Source: Bifidobacteriaceae bacterium (GTDB taxonomy: Bacteria > Actinomycetota > Actinomycetes > Actinomycetales > WQXJ01). Taken from it: a stretch of 54,245 nucleotides of DNA. Below the pieces are notes generated by a model that was not told where the DNA came from, searched no databases, and saw only the letters and a program-made list of their open reading frames with translations. Position 1 is the stretch's first letter, and each line of letters opens with the position of its first letter. The DNA lies in contig JAISSX010000054.1 in the NCBI GenBank assembly GCA_031272885.1, positions 1 to 54,245 on the forward strand. The letters are read 5' to 3'. Position numbers and translations under genes: made by a program. This document shows, one piece after another, positions 9,501 through 18,346 of the stretch.

Positions 9501-10486
9501 GTTTCCCGGTGCCGCTGACCGAGGCCCTGACCAGGGTGTTCCAGGAGATGCGGGACGTCTACGTGCCGCCGGAGGCCTGGACCTTGGAGGGCGTACCGGA
9601 CTACCTGCGCATCAGCTTCGTAGTGGAAGACCCGCAGGGCCGGCCGATGGCGTCCGGTTACGACCTGTCCCGGGTGGTCTACCTGGCTACCCCGGGGGTG
9701 AAGGCGGCGATCGCGGCCGTGGCGGCGGCCACGGTGGACGATGACGGCCGGCCGGTCCGGCGGGTCGCCCTCCAGCCGGCGGAGGCGGCGGCGGTCGCGC
9801 GGGCCCGGTCGCCGCAGGCCAGGCTGCTGGACGAGCTGGCTTTGAGTACCACGCGGCTGACCACCCGGCTACGCCCGGAACAGGCGCTGCAGTTGACCAC
9901 CAGCCACTACCCCAACGTGGACGCCCTGTGCCGGGACGCCCAGGCGGCCGCCATCGGGCACTTGATTGACGGCCACGAAGGCGCACCCTACGAAGACCTG
10001 CGCGACCTGGTGCGGGACAAGCTGGAGGACGCCACCTTCGACGTGTTGCAACTGGCGGCAGAGCTGATCCCCCAGGTCAGGGAACTGGAGGCGGCGGCCG
10101 GCAAGGCGGCCCGGCTGGAGGTGCTGAACTCGGTCACCGACATGCGGCGCCACCTGGGCGAGCTGTTTGGGCCCGGCTGGCTGTCGCGGGCCGGGGTGGC
10201 GCGCTTCGGCGACCTGAAGCGCTACCTGGCGGCGGAACGCTACCGGCTGGAACGCCTAGGCCAGTCCCCCGCCCGCGAAGAGCAGGCGTTGTACAGCCTG
10301 AGTGAGCTGACCCGGGCCTACAGGGACGCCATCGCCGGCCTGCCGCCGGGCGTGCCGCCGCCGCCCGCCATCGCCGAGGTGCCTTGGATGATCGAGGAAC
10401 TGCGCGTCTCGCTGTTCGCCCAGCAGTTGGGCACCAAGTACCCGGTCAGCGACAAGCGCATCCGCAAGGTCCTGACCAGTGCCTAA
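6536..10486 (+). CDS. hrpA: ATP-dependent RNA helicase HrpA
   Basis: The 1316-residue length matches bacterial HrpA (E. coli about 1300). Helicase motifs appear in order: I GETGSGKTTQ (55-64), II DEAH (158-161), III SAT (190-192) and VI QRAGRCGR (372-379). They are followed by the HA2/OB-fold region and the long C-terminal DUF3418 region typical of HrpA. A low-complexity Ala/Pro insert lies around residues 590-640. The protein should unwind RNA in an ATP-dependent manner in the cytoplasm; related enzymes act on stalled or collided ribosomes. The ATG at 6536 and a GTG at 6557, better placed behind GGGGGAGA, are both possible starts. The gene is monocistronic, and its leader overlaps the inverted-repeat element at 6425-6534. 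Confidence 0.95.
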   Translation: MGGENGWVSLSAGAVAAGAVPAGVVIAYPPELPVSARREQIAQAIAQHQVVIVSGETGSGKTTQIPKILLELGYGKGRGRGQGGIIGHTQPRRIAARSVAERLSQELGTPVGGLVGYQVRFTDHSGPDTLVKVMTDGVLLNQLQRDPELRQYTALIIDEAHERSLNIDFLLGYLSNLLPRRPDLKVVITSATIDSELFAAHFGPSPEQPAPVIEVTGRTYPVEIRYRPMDDDAEAQDQPGAIVQAARELLREGPGDILVFCSGEREIRDATDALVGDLGAVPVGGKADQPSRANLEILPLYSRLSAAEQHRVFEPHSRRRIVLATNVAETSLTVPGIHYVIDPGTARISRYSKATKVQRLPIEPVSQASANQRAGRCGRVAAGVCIRLYSREDFDARPEFTEPEILRTSLASVILQMVAVGVAKSPDDVARFPFVQPPDARNVLDGVRLLEELGALETEGRGRARLTEVGRQLARLPIDPRLARMIVESQRLGVTREVVIIAAALSIQDPRERPAELRAQADQAHARFNDPASEFLSFLNLWEYLKAMRADSSSSKFRRLVRSEYLNYLRLREWQDLVKELRRAVKTPSSPASQGKPAHPASRDRSQRRPSHATSAAAAVPTPAPAAPAEEAANPAHRWKLTWDSEPIHQALLTGLLSQIGQQQVTAVKAGARQAAERAGRPAARPNRNDYLGARGIRFAIFPGSPLHSKPPAWIMAAELVETSRLWARTVAKIDPAWVEAAAPEQLIRRSYAEPRWSARRGAAVINEKVLVYGLPVVGARPVPLARVDAQMARDLFIRHALVQGEWTTHHDFYRRNQALLAQAEELAARSRQASVGPSDQDLFAFYDDRIPASVVSARHFDAWWKKARVKTPKLLDLDAKALRGEVAERGRGFPDVWVQGDLKLPLTYEYAPGQAHDGATCHIPVSLAPQVRSNGFDWHVPGLRPDLVAALIKALPKKDRTFLLPAADTARQAVERLGSPDEWPGRDGFPVPLTEALTRVFQEMRDVYVPPEAWTLEGVPDYLRISFVVEDPQGRPMASGYDLSRVVYLATPGVKAAIAAVAAATVDDDGRPVRRVALQPAEAAAVARARSPQARLLDELALSTTRLTTRLRPEQALQLTTSHYPNVDALCRDAQAAAIGHLIDGHEGAPYEDLRDLVRDKLEDATFDVLQLAAELIPQVRELEAAAGKAARLEVLNSVTDMRRHLGELFGPGWLSRAGVARFGDLKRYLAAERYRLERLGQSPAREEQALYSLSELTRAYRDAIAGLPPGVPPPPAIAEVPWMIEELRVSLFAQQLGTKYPVSDKRIRKVLTSA

Positions 10487-10570
10487 GCCTCCATTGGGCC
10501 AGCGCATCCGTCGAAACGCGGACCCATTTGGCACCCGCCTGGGCCACCGGCAGTGTCCCGACTGGACAAC

Positions 10571-10674
10571 TGTCGTGTCGTTTGTCGCATTGTTTGTCGT
10601 ATAGATCGGGCTTATTTGTCGTATTAGTCCAACAATTGTCGTACACTTTGTTGCATGAACCTGGCAAGTGTCGT
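10571..10674 (+). promoter_or_regulatory. Array of six TGTCGT/TGTCGC repeats at the start of the AlbA_2 gene
   Basis: TGTCG followed by T or C begins at 10571, 10583, 10595, 10617, 10637 and 10669, all in the same orientation. Spacings are 12, 12, 22, 20 and 32 bp, close to multiples of one helical turn. The stretch 10560-10655 is clearly richer in A/T than its surroundings. The downstream gene has a C-terminal winged helix, so an autoregulatory operator is the simplest reading. Confidence 0.55.
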
Positions 10675-12070
10675 ATCGATGATGCGCTCCGAAGGCAGCG
10701 ACACCACGCGCTACGAGGCCAAACGAGCCCTGGGTGGATTCCCGGACAACATCGCAGAGACACTGTCGGCATTCGCCAACACTCCGGGCGGTGGGGTGAT
10801 CATCTTCGGCCTGGACGAAGAAACAGGCTTCGCCGCCACCGGCGTCTACGACCTGGCCAAGTGCCAGCAAGCCGTCACCAGCCTGGCCCGGACTGCACTG
10901 GACCCGCCCATCCAGGTCACCACACACGTCGAGGAATTCGAGGGTGCCTCCCTGGTGCTGGTCGATGTGCCGGAGGCGGACAAGAGCCTCAAGCCCGTCC
11001 GCGTCAAGCGGATCGGCCGCGGCTACCTGCGCCAATACGACGGCGACTACCCGTTGTCGGACCTCGAAGAGCAGGCCTTCCTGACACAGCGCGGCCAGCC
11101 TCGCTTCGACCATGAAGCCGTCACGGAGGCCACTCTGGGGGACTTGGATGGCGCTGCCGTAGCTGCCTATCTGGCCGAACGCCGTCTCCAATCACCTCGG
11201 CTGGCCGCCCTACCGGACCCGGAACTGTTGACTCGCACCGGCGTGGTGGCCGATGGCGTCCCCACCCTGGCCGGCCTGCTGACCTTCGGCATCTACCCCC
11301 AACAGTTCTTCCCCAACCTTGGCATCCAGGCCAGCCTGCACCAGGCCGGCACCGGGCCCGCCGTCCGGGCGTTGGAGAGCGTCTACTTCGGCGGGTCGAT
11401 TCCGGCCATGCTTGAGGACGCCACCGCCTGGGTGGCCCGGGTGGCCGGCCGGCCGATCATGGCCGATGCCGCCAGCGGCCGAGTCGTGGACCGCCCCACC
11501 TACCCGCCGGTCGCGGTCCGGGAACTGGTAGCCAACGCACTGGTCCACCGCGACCTGGGCCCCTACGCGCTCAACACGCCGATCAGACTGATTGTCGATG
11601 AACAACAGCTGTCCATCACCAACGAAGGCGGTCTATTCGGTTTGACTGTGGCCACCTTGGGCAAGGGTCCGTCCCGCCTGCGCAACGCCAGGCTGACCGA
11701 GATCCTCCAGGCGGTGCGCACCCGAGATGGGGCCCGGGTGATTGAACGCCTGGGCAGCGGCATCCCCGCCACGCGGCAGGCGCTGCACGAGGCCGGCCTG
11801 GCCCCACCGGTTTTCATTGACCAGGGCGTCCGGTTCATTGCCAAGCTGACGGCCGCCCCGGTCAAGGCTGCGCTTACACCCAAGTCCAACGCCCACCTGA
11901 TCGCAGCGGCACTAGCCCGTCAGCCCGCCCAGTCGGTCACTGAGTTGGTCGGTTCCACCGGCCTGACTCGCCGGCAGGTCGAGTACACCCTCAAGGTCCT
12001 GACGCAAACCGGCACTGTGATGCGCGGGCCAGGCCACGGCCGCGCCTTCACCTACCGTCTGCCCACCTAA
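10655..12070 (+). CDS. AlbA_2 (Schlafen AAA_4-like) / HATPase-like / winged-helix regulator
   Basis: The protein has 471 residues. Its N-terminal part has the AlbA_2 pattern: an E-x-K strand (YEAKRALG) and the glycine turn NTPGGGVIIFGLDE (42-55). The middle has the ELVANALVHRDL motif (290-301) found in this family's ATPase-like region. Residues about 415-465 read as a winged helix-turn-helix (VTELVGSTGLTRRQVEYTL). Such proteins are annotated as ATP-binding or putative transcriptional regulators; their ligands are unknown. No ribosome site precedes the ATG at 10655, so a leaderless transcript, or a start at the ATG codons near 10679, is possible. The gene stands alone and converges on ureD, 18 bp away. 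The promoter region is unusually A/T-rich and repetitive, which may mean transfer. Confidence 0.8.
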   Translation: MNLASVVSMMRSEGSDTTRYEAKRALGGFPDNIAETLSAFANTPGGGVIIFGLDEETGFAATGVYDLAKCQQAVTSLARTALDPPIQVTTHVEEFEGASLVLVDVPEADKSLKPVRVKRIGRGYLRQYDGDYPLSDLEEQAFLTQRGQPRFDHEAVTEATLGDLDGAAVAAYLAERRLQSPRLAALPDPELLTRTGVVADGVPTLAGLLTFGIYPQQFFPNLGIQASLHQAGTGPAVRALESVYFGGSIPAMLEDATAWVARVAGRPIMADAASGRVVDRPTYPPVAVRELVANALVHRDLGPYALNTPIRLIVDEQQLSITNEGGLFGLTVATLGKGPSRLRNARLTEILQAVRTRDGARVIERLGSGIPATRQALHEAGLAPPVFIDQGVRFIAKLTAAPVKAALTPKSNAHLIAAALARQPAQSVTELVGSTGLTRRQVEYTLKVLTQTGTVMRGPGHGRAFTYRLPT

Positions 12071-12088
12071 GCCCGGCGATCGGCGTAG

Positions 12089-12865
12089 CTACCGTACCCG
12101 TTCACCTGATCCTGTGCCAGCCGGCAGACGATGGCGCCCGGCGGCCTGGCTCAGGGCGCTGAAGACCGGGTCAAGGGCGGTTTGGTGGGCCTGGGCGGCC
12201 AGGCGGCGGACGATGGCGCCCGGCTGGGCCAGGTGCAGCGTGTCCGGTGGCGCGGCAGACGGGGCGGGTCGCGCACCTAGCAGCAGCACCGAGTCGACCA
12301 CCCGGTGGTGTCCGATGGCGCCCGGTAGCCCGTGCCAGTCACCAATTGCCAGGTCTTCGATCAGGCTGGGACCGGCCGGCCCTGTGACGCGGGTGCGGGC
12401 CAGCAAACCCCCGGTCGCCTCGCCGCTGCGGCCCAGAATTATGGTCTCCCGCAGGAGGGCGACGGCGTGCGCGCCCAGCGACACGTCAAGGTCCCGCCCC
12501 ACCTGCGCACCCGACCCCAACACCAGGGGGTGGGCCGCCCAGACCAGCCGGGCGCCATCGGCCAGCGTCAGCCGGGCGTCCAGGTGCGCACCCAGCCCGC
12601 GGCCCGAGTAGGCCACCGTGGCACCCACCTCTTGCAGGCAGAGGCACGCGCCCGCACCCACCTCGATCTCAAGCCCGATGGCGTCCCCGTCCAACAGGCT
12701 GGCCCCGGTCGGCACCACGGCGGCCGTCAGCCGGATGCCGTCCTGGCTGATCACCCGGACCGCGTACGGCGCCACCCGGTCACCATCGCCCTCCACCCTG
12801 GTGGCGGCCTGCAACCGAGCCTGGCCGCCCTCCAGCCACACCCGAACAAGAGTCACCTTTGACAC
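12089..12865 (-). CDS. ureD: Urease accessory protein UreD (UreH)
   Basis: The 258-residue protein is the UreD scaffold that binds apo-urease together with UreF and UreG during nickel insertion. Family features include the N-terminal VRVWLEGGQARL strand, VVPTGASLLDGD and the ETIILGRSGE motif (compare RE-x-x-x-LGR-x-x-x-GE in UreD). It starts at a GTG 9 bases after the ureG stop, with AGGA just upstream. It is the last gene of the ureABCFGD cluster, the order seen in mycobacteria. The stop is 18 bp from the convergent AlbA_2 gene. Confidence 0.92.
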   Translation of the reverse strand: MSKVTLVRVWLEGGQARLQAATRVEGDGDRVAPYAVRVISQDGIRLTAAVVPTGASLLDGDAIGLEIEVGAGACLCLQEVGATVAYSGRGLGAHLDARLTLADGARLVWAAHPLVLGSGAQVGRDLDVSLGAHAVALLRETIILGRSGEATGGLLARTRVTGPAGPSLIEDLAIGDWHGLPGAIGHHRVVDSVLLLGARPAPSAAPPDTLHLAQPGAIVRRLAAQAHQTALDPVFSALSQAAGRHRLPAGTGSGERVR

Positions 12866-12874
12866 CGTGAAATC

Positions 12875-13621
12875 CTAGGAGTGGTCGTGGTGGTGCGGGG
12901 CACCGTCGCCGTGCGAGTGCCAATAGCCCTGGCCCTCGTCGCCGTCTTCGGCGGCGTGGAAGTGTGGCGCCATCGGCCCCGGGTCCTGGGGTGTGTGCCG
13001 GCCAGCCCGGAACGAGGCGACCATCGCCTCGACCCAGCCCACCAGCCTGGCCACCGAGGCGGCATCGGAGCGGGACAGGGCCACCACGGCGGCACCGTCC
13101 CGGGCGGCCAGGGCGTCGGCCACCATCAGGTCCACGTCCACGCCAACGTAAGGCGCCAGGTCTGTCTTGTTCACCACCAGCAGGTCCGCCCGGGCGATGC
13201 CCGGCCCGCCCTTGCGGGCCACGTCGCCGCCGCCGGCCACGTCCAGCACAAAGATCTGCGCGTCCACCAGGGCGGGGCTGAAGGTGGCCGTCAGGTTGTC
13301 GCCGCCGGACTCCACCAACACCAGGTCAAGCGGCCCGAACTGCCGCTCCATGTCCTCCACCACCAGCAGGTTCATCGTCACGTCGTCCCGGATGGCGGTG
13401 TGGGGGCAGGCGCCAGTTTCGACCGCCCGGATGCGCTCCTCCGGCAGCACCCCCATGGCCTTGATCAGGCGGGCGTCCTCGTCGGTGTAGATGTCGTTGG
13501 TGACCACGGCGATGGCGTAGCGGTCCGCCAGTTGGCCGCACAGCAGCCCGATCAGGCTTGACTTGCCGGTGCCCACCGGACCGGCCACCCCTAGACGCAG
13601 GGTGCGGCGTGGTTCAGGCAT
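12875..13621 (-). CDS. ureG: Urease accessory GTPase UreG with C-terminal His-rich tail
   Basis: The 248-residue SIMIBI-class GTPase delivers nickel to urease. It shows the P-loop GPVGTGKSS (14-22), [23 protein letters not shown] with the Cys-Pro-His metal site, ESGGDNL and [10 protein letters not shown]. After the normal domain the protein ends in a His/Asp/Gly-rich tail of about 30 residues (HFH..., YWHSH, HHHDHS). His-rich segments in UreG are usually N-terminal, and no ureE is present here, so the tail may act as the nickel store (inference). The ATG has GGGAGG upstream and overlaps the ureF stop by 8 bases. Confidence 0.95.
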   Translation of the reverse strand: MPEPRRTLRLGVAGPVGTGKSSLIGLLCGQLADRYAIAVVTNDIYTDEDARLIKAMGVLPEERIRAVETGACPHTAIRDDVTMNLLVVEDMERQFGPLDLVLVESGGDNLTATFSPALVDAQIFVLDVAGGGDVARKGGPGIARADLLVVNKTDLAPYVGVDVDLMVADALAARDGAAVVALSRSDAASVARLVGWVEAMVASFRAGRHTPQDPGPMAPHFHAAEDGDEGQGYWHSHGDGAPHHHDHS

Positions 13622-14390
13622 GGAACAACCTCCCTTGGGTTTGGTTGTGGGCCGTGGCCCATTGGTCTATCTGGGGCGCACCGAAGACGGGCAGCCCGGC
13701 CAGCTCAGTCAAGCCGGAAAGCTCCGCCGCCATGGCCGCCACCTGCGGCAACACCGCCAACACGGCCTGGGCCAGGTCAACCGGATCACCCGGCGCCAAT
13801 TTGGCCGAGGCCGCCCACACGGTCTGCACATCGTCGTAGCCCACCACGGCGGCGGTCTGTTCGGCCGTCAGCCCGGCGGCCGCCGCGATCACGCCCAGCA
13901 CCAGGGGCCGCGGCGGGTGGGCCGCCCCGCCCGCTTCGCTCAGCTCGCCCGCCTCGCTCGCCCCGCCCGGCCAGCCGCTGCCGCCGATGCCGCCCGGCCC
14001 ACCGCCGTAACAGGCCACGGCCTCGGCCAACGGCGCTGCTACTGCCTCACCCCACAGGCGCTCGCCCAGCCGCCGGTAGCCGCGGCCCAACGTCACTTCC
14101 GCCTCCCTCAGCGCTTGGGCCGGGGTGGCCGCCTCCCAGTGCCGCCACACCTCAACCAACCGCGCCCCGCCATCGGGCATCGCCCCCCACGCCGCTGCCG
14201 CCGCCCTTGCCAACACCGCCACCCCGGCGGCCGTCCGGGTGACCGTCAACAGCCGGGCCGTCACATACCGAGGGATGTCCGCCACCGCCAACCCGGCCCG
14301 CAGCGCCGGCTCCAGCGAGCCGGACTGGGTGTGGCCACCCACCGGCAAGCGCGCGTCCGCCAGCAGCAGTTGGACCAGTGCAGCGTCCAC
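13614..14390 (-). CDS. ureF: Urease accessory protein UreF
   Basis: The 258-residue, Ala-rich helical protein matches UreF, which bridges UreD and UreG in the urease activation complex. Recognisable parts are the N-terminal [17 protein letters not shown], corresponding to the D-x-x-x-P-x-G-x-F/H-x-x-S-x-x-x-E motif, and the central [15 protein letters not shown] helix. A Gly/Ser/Glu-rich insert lies around residues 128-160. GTG at 14390, behind AAGGGG, is the better start; TTG at 14393 is next to it. The gene overlaps ureG and begins about 17 bases after the ureC stop, consistent with translational coupling. Confidence 0.9.
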   Translation of the reverse strand: MDAALVQLLLADARLPVGGHTQSGSLEPALRAGLAVADIPRYVTARLLTVTRTAAGVAVLARAAAAAWGAMPDGGARLVEVWRHWEAATPAQALREAEVTLGRGYRRLGERLWGEAVAAPLAEAVACYGGGPGGIGGSGWPGGASEAGELSEAGGAAHPPRPLVLGVIAAAAGLTAEQTAAVVGYDDVQTVWAASAKLAPGDPVDLAQAVLAVLPQVAAMAAELSGLTELAGLPVFGAPQIDQWATAHNQTQGRLFHA

Positions 14391-14406
14391 CAACGCCCCT
14401 TAACGC

Positions 14407-16107
14407 CTAGAACAGCGAGTAGAGCTGCGCCAACGGCAGGCGCTCGGCCGGGGCCGGCACAACGACTTCGCCGTCGATGGAAATCTGGAACGTCTCCGGT
14501 TCCACCACGATGGCCGGTAGGGCGTCGTTCAGTTTCATGTCCGCCTTGCCCACCGCGCGGGTCGGGGCCACCGGCGCCAACCGCCGCCGCAACCCCAGGC
14601 GCTGCTCCAAGCCGTCATCAAGCGCCGCCTGGGCCACGAAGGACAACGACACGTGCGGTCCGCCCTCGTAACCCAGGGCCGGGCGCTGCAACACCGGCTG
14701 CGGCGTGGGGATCGAAGCGTTGGGATCACCCAACGCCCCAAACACCAGGGCACCGCCCTTGATCACCACGTCCGGCCGCACGCCGAACAGTTTGGGCTGC
14801 CACAACACCAGGTCCGCCAGCTTGCCGGGTTCGATCGAACCGACTTCGCCGGCGATGCCGTGGGCAATGGCCGGGTTGATGGTGTACTTGGCGACATACC
14901 GCTTGGCCCGCAGGTTGTCCGCCGGCCCACTGTCCAGCGCCCCGCGCCGGGCCTTCATGACGTGCGCCACCTGCCAGGTGCGGGTGATGACCTCCCCAAT
15001 GCGGCCCATCGCCTGGGCGTCAGACGAAGTAATCGAAATGGCCCCCATGTCATGCAGAATGTCCTCCGCCGCAATGGTGGTGCCGCGGATACGGGATTCG
15101 GCAAAGGCCAGGTCCTCCGGCACCTTCGGGTTCAGGTGGTGGCACACAATCAGCATGTCGAGGTGTTCGGCCAGCGTGTTGACGGTGTGCGGCAGGGTGG
15201 GGTTGGTGGAGCCCGGGATGATGTTGGGCAGGCCGGCCAGAGTCAGGATGTCTGGCGCGTGCCCGCCGCCGGCGCCCTCCACGTGGAAGGCGTGGATGGA
15301 CCGGCCGCCGATGGCGCTGACGGTCGATTCGACGTAGCCCGCCTCGTTCAACGAATCCGAGTGCAGGGCCGCCTGCAGCCCCCACCGTTCGCAGGCCTTC
15401 AGACAGGCGTCGATGGCGGCCGGGGTGGAGCCCCAGTCCTCGTGGATCTTGTAGGCGCCAGCCCCGCCCAGGGCCTGTTCGGCCAGGCCGGCCTCGCTGA
15501 CCGTGTTGCCCTTGCCCATCAACAGCAGGTTGACCGGCAGGTGGTCCAGCGCCCGGTGGATGTGGGCCAGGTGCCACGGGCCGGGCGTGACGGTGGTGGC
15601 CTTGGTGCCTTCGGACGGCCCGGTGCCGCCGCCCATAATCGTGGTCAGGCCGGTGGCCAGGGCCTCCATGATCTGGGATTCGCTGATCAGGTGGACGTGC
15701 GAATCCAGCCCGCCGGCCGTCAAGATGCGGCCTTCGCCGCTGATCACCTCGGTGCCGGGGCCGATCAACAAGGCCGGGTGGACGCCATCGGCGATATCCG
15801 GGTTGCCGGCCCGGCCCAGGGCGGTGATGCGGCCGTCCTTGATGCCCACGTCCGCCTTCACAATGCCCCACCAGTCCAGCACGATGGCGTTCGTGATGAC
15901 GGTGTCCAGGGCGCCATCGGCGCAGGCGGCCGTGCCCTGCGCCATCGACTCGCGGATCGACTTGCCGCCGCCGAAAACGGCCTCCTCGCCGCCGACGGTG
16001 TGGTCTTCCTCAACCTCGATCCACAGGTCCGTGTCGCCCAGGCGCACTTGGTCACCCACCGTGGGGCCATACAGTTCCGCGTACCGGGTCCGGCTGATCT
16101 CAACCAT
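14407..16107 (-). CDS. ureC: Urease alpha subunit UreC
   Basis: The 566-residue protein is the catalytic nickel subunit, hydrolysing urea to ammonia and carbamate. All key residues are visible: the H-x-H pair in LDSHVHLI, the carbamylated lysine in [11 protein letters not shown] (Lys220), [16 protein letters not shown], the mobile-flap Cys-His in [25 protein letters not shown] and the nickel ligand Asp in SSDAQAMGR. Length equals the bacterial standard (about 567-570). The ATG overlaps the end of ureB by 8 bases. Small departures from consensus (HVHL, FHVEG) are conservative, so the enzyme should be active. Confidence 0.98.
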   Translation of the reverse strand: MVEISRTRYAELYGPTVGDQVRLGDTDLWIEVEEDHTVGGEEAVFGGGKSIRESMAQGTAACADGALDTVITNAIVLDWWGIVKADVGIKDGRITALGRAGNPDIADGVHPALLIGPGTEVISGEGRILTAGGLDSHVHLISESQIMEALATGLTTIMGGGTGPSEGTKATTVTPGPWHLAHIHRALDHLPVNLLLMGKGNTVSEAGLAEQALGGAGAYKIHEDWGSTPAAIDACLKACERWGLQAALHSDSLNEAGYVESTVSAIGGRSIHAFHVEGAGGGHAPDILTLAGLPNIIPGSTNPTLPHTVNTLAEHLDMLIVCHHLNPKVPEDLAFAESRIRGTTIAAEDILHDMGAISITSSDAQAMGRIGEVITRTWQVAHVMKARRGALDSGPADNLRAKRYVAKYTINPAIAHGIAGEVGSIEPGKLADLVLWQPKLFGVRPDVVIKGGALVFGALGDPNASIPTPQPVLQRPALGYEGGPHVSLSFVAQAALDDGLEQRLGLRRRLAPVAPTRAVGKADMKLNDALPAIVVEPETFQISIDGEVVVPAPAERLPLAQLYSLF

Positions 16108-16435
16108 GATCCACCGCCTTCCCTCGCTGGATGCCGGGCACCAGGCGCCGACCCCCCAAGGTCACAATGCCCACCTCGCGGCTGACCCCTGGCTCGAACC
16201 GCACCGACGTGCCGCTAGGTATATCCAGCCGGAAACCGGCGGCCGCCACCCGGTCAAAGGCCAGGGCACTATTGGCGTCCGGCAGGTGCACGTGAGAACC
16301 GATCTGGACCGGCCGGTCGCCCGTGTTCTCGATCACGATGACGGCCGTTTCACCCGGCCCGCGTCCGCCGTTCAGGGTGACGCTGCCCGCCCCGGTGCGG
16401 ATGGCGCCCGGGCCTTCGCCTGTAGTGGTCGACAT
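16100..16435 (-). CDS. ureB: Urease beta subunit UreB
   Basis: The 111-residue small subunit shows the family strands [22 protein letters not shown], the [29 protein letters not shown] core and the [10 protein letters not shown] end. It packs with UreA and UreC in the urease (alpha-beta-gamma)3 trimer. Subunits are separate, as in most actinobacteria and Klebsiella, rather than fused as in Helicobacter. It starts with an ATG 20 bases after ureA and overlaps ureC. Confidence 0.96.
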   Translation of the reverse strand: MSTTTGEGPGAIRTGAGSVTLNGGRGPGETAVIVIENTGDRPVQIGSHVHLPDANSALAFDRVAAAGFRLDIPSGTSVRFEPGVSREVGIVTLGGRRLVPGIQRGKAVDHG

Positions 16436-16455
16436 GTCTGGTTCCTCCCTGGCGG

Positions 16456-16758
16456 TCAGGCGATCGGTTGGTGGATGGTGACCAGTTTGCGGCCGTCCGG
16501 GAAGGTCGCCTCGACCTGTACATCGGGCAGCATTTCAGCCACCCCGTCCATGACATCGCCCCTGGTCAGAACGTGTTGGCCCTGGTCCATCAGGTCAACC
16601 ACACTGAGACCGTCCCGGGCCCGTTCGATCACCCAGGTGGTGAGCAGCGCCACCGCCTCCGGGTAGTTGAGTTTGACGCCGCGGGCCAGCCGGTCCCGCG
16701 CCACCATGCCGGCCACGGCCAGCAGCAGTTTTTCTTGATCGCCCGGTGTCAGGTGCAT
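16456..16758 (-). CDS. ureA: Urease gamma subunit UreA
   Basis: The 100-residue protein has the standard UreA start ([20 protein letters not shown]), then [22 protein letters not shown] and the end [22 protein letters not shown] chose the ATG at 16758 because the match to the family begins exactly there and GGAG lies upstream; a longer in-frame reading is not supported. The gap to urtE is 46 bp with no terminator, so urea import and urease genes are probably one transcript. Confidence 0.97.
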   Translation of the reverse strand: MHLTPGDQEKLLLAVAGMVARDRLARGVKLNYPEAVALLTTWVIERARDGLSVVDLMDQGQHVLTRGDVMDGVAEMLPDVQVEATFPDGRKLVTIHQPIA

Positions 16759-16804
16759 CGATGGGGCTCCGTTCTGGGGTACTGCAAGGGGACTTACGGG
16801 AAGA

Positions 16805-17500
16805 CTACAGCGCCATCGCGGCCCGCACGCCATCGGCGGCAGCCGCGCCCGCCTCGCCTTCGGCAATGGCCCTGCCGGAGGCCATCACCACGTAGCGGGA
16901 CGCCGCCGCCAAGGCGAAACCGACCTGTTGTTCCACAATCAGCACGCCGATGCCGGTCTCCCGCATCATGGTGGTGATGGCGGCCTGGATCTCGGCCACC
17001 ACCGACGGCTGGATGCCTTCGGTCGGTTCGTCCAGCACCATCACCTTGGGTCCGGTGATCAGGGCCCGGGCGATGGCGAGCTGCTGGCGCTGGCCGCCGG
17101 ACAGCAGGCCGGCCCGGCGGCTCAACAGTTCGGTCAACGCCGGGAACAGATCGAGGGCCGCGTCCACTCGTTTGGCGCCCTCCCGGCCTTGCGTGTCCGC
17201 CACCAACTGGAGGTTCTCCCGCGTGGTCAGGTGGCCGAAGGCCTGCTGGCCCTGCGGCACGTAGGCCAGGCCGGCCCGTACTCGCTTGTTGGTCCGGGTC
17301 TTGGTGATGTCCACACCGTCCAGTTCGATCCGTCCGCGCCGGGCCGGCAACAGTCCCATGACGCCGCGCAACAAGGTGGTCTTGCCGGCGCCGTTGTGGC
17401 CCAACACGGCCACGAGGGCGCCATCGTCCACCGTCAACGAGATGCCGTGCACCACCTTGACCCGGCCGTAGCCGGTAGACAGGCCTTCAACCGTCAACAT
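16805..17500 (-). CDS. urtE: Urea ABC transporter ATPase UrtE
   Basis: The 231-residue ATPase belongs to the LivF-like branch: Walker [10 protein letters not shown] (34-42), signature [16 protein letters not shown], Walker [17 protein letters not shown] and switch VEQQVGFAL. The EPTEGIQPS form is characteristic of UrtE compared with amino-acid LivF. It pairs with UrtD to power urea uptake. The ATG follows AAGGAG and lies 3 bases after the urtD stop. Confidence 0.95.
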   Translation of the reverse strand: MLTVEGLSTGYGRVKVVHGISLTVDDGALVAVLGHNGAGKTTLLRGVMGLLPARRGRIELDGVDITKTRTNKRVRAGLAYVPQGQQAFGHLTTRENLQLVADTQGREGAKRVDAALDLFPALTELLSRRAGLLSGGQRQQLAIARALITGPKVMVLDEPTEGIQPSVVAEIQAAITTMMRETGIGVLIVEQQVGFALAAASRYVVMASGRAIAEGEAGAAAADGVRAAMAL

Positions 17501-17503
17501 GGT

Positions 17504-18346
17504 TCACTCCTTCCCGCTGGTCCCAATTGATGAGGCACCGGCCGGCGCCCCCAGGTAGACCTCGATCACGGCCGGGTTGGCCTGGACCTCGGCCACGCCG
17601 CCCTCCGCCAGCACCTTGCCCTGGTGCAGCACGGTGACCGAATCGGCAAAGGCGCGCAGGAACTCCATGTCGTGTTCCACCACCACCACCACGCGGTCGC
17701 GGCCGATCCGCATCAGCAGTTCGCCGGTCTGTTCGCGTTCGGTGGCGCTCATGCCGGCCACCGGCTCGTCCAACAGCAGCACTTGGGCCCGCTGCACCAA
17801 CAGCATGCCGATCTCCAGCCACTGCTTTTGGCCGTGCGCCAGGATGCCAGCCGGCACATCGGCCAGGTCCGTCAGGCCGATGGTTTCCAACACCTCGATG
17901 ACGGTTTCCGGCACGCTGCGGCGGCGGCGGAAGCGCGACCAGGCCGAGCGGTGCAACCCGGCCGCCACGTCCAGGTTCTGCAGCGTGGTCAGGTCCTCGA
18001 TGACGCTGGCGGTCTGGAAGGTGCGGCCTACGCCCAGGCGCACAATCTTGTGCGGCGCCAGCCCCAGCAACTCGCGCCCGGCGAACTGGGCCGTGCCGGT
18101 GGCCCGGACCAGGCCGGTCAGGGCGTCGATGATGGTGGTCTTGCCGGCGCCGTTGGGGCCAATCAAGAAGCGCAGGTCGCCCGGCGTGACCGTCAGCTTG
18201 ACGCCATCGACGGCCTTGAAACCATCGAAGTCAACCGTCAGGTCCAGTACCTCCAGGTAATCCTGTTCGGACGGCTTGCCCTGCTCCAAGGTGCGGTCCA
18301 GCGCCTGGGCGCGGGCGCCATCGGCGGCAATACGGGTGGGGTTCAC
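17504..18346 (-). CDS. urtD: Urea ABC transporter ATPase UrtD
   Basis: The 280-residue LivG-like ATPase has Walker A GPNGAGKT (63-70), a LAHGQKQWLEIGMLL signature, where A-H-G-Q-K replaces the usual S-G-G-Q as is typical of UrtD, and Walker B VLLLDEPVAGMS. The start is a GTG at 18346 whose bases overlap the urtC stop (GTGA), with GGAAGGGG upstream. A longer in-frame reading to 18541 lies inside urtC in another frame and is rejected. It acts in the cytoplasm with UrtE on the UrtB/UrtC permease. Confidence 0.95.
   Translation of the reverse strand: MNPTRIAADGARAQALDRTLEQGKPSEQDYLEVLDLTVDFDGFKAVDGVKLTVTPGDLRFLIGPNGAGKTTIIDALTGLVRATGTAQFAGRELLGLAPHKIVRLGVGRTFQTASVIEDLTTLQNLDVAAGLHRSAWSRFRRRRSVPETVIEVLETIGLTDLADVPAGILAHGQKQWLEIGMLLVQRAQVLLLDEPVAGMSATEREQTGELLMRIGRDRVVVVVEHDMEFLRAFADSVTVLHQGKVLAEGGVAEVQANPAVIEVYLGAPAGASSIGTSGKE

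Noticed and set aside
14653..16185. 510-codon plus-strand frame opposite ureC
   Set aside because: It is antisense to a fully conserved urease subunit; the translation is Arg/Gly/His-rich with no domain.
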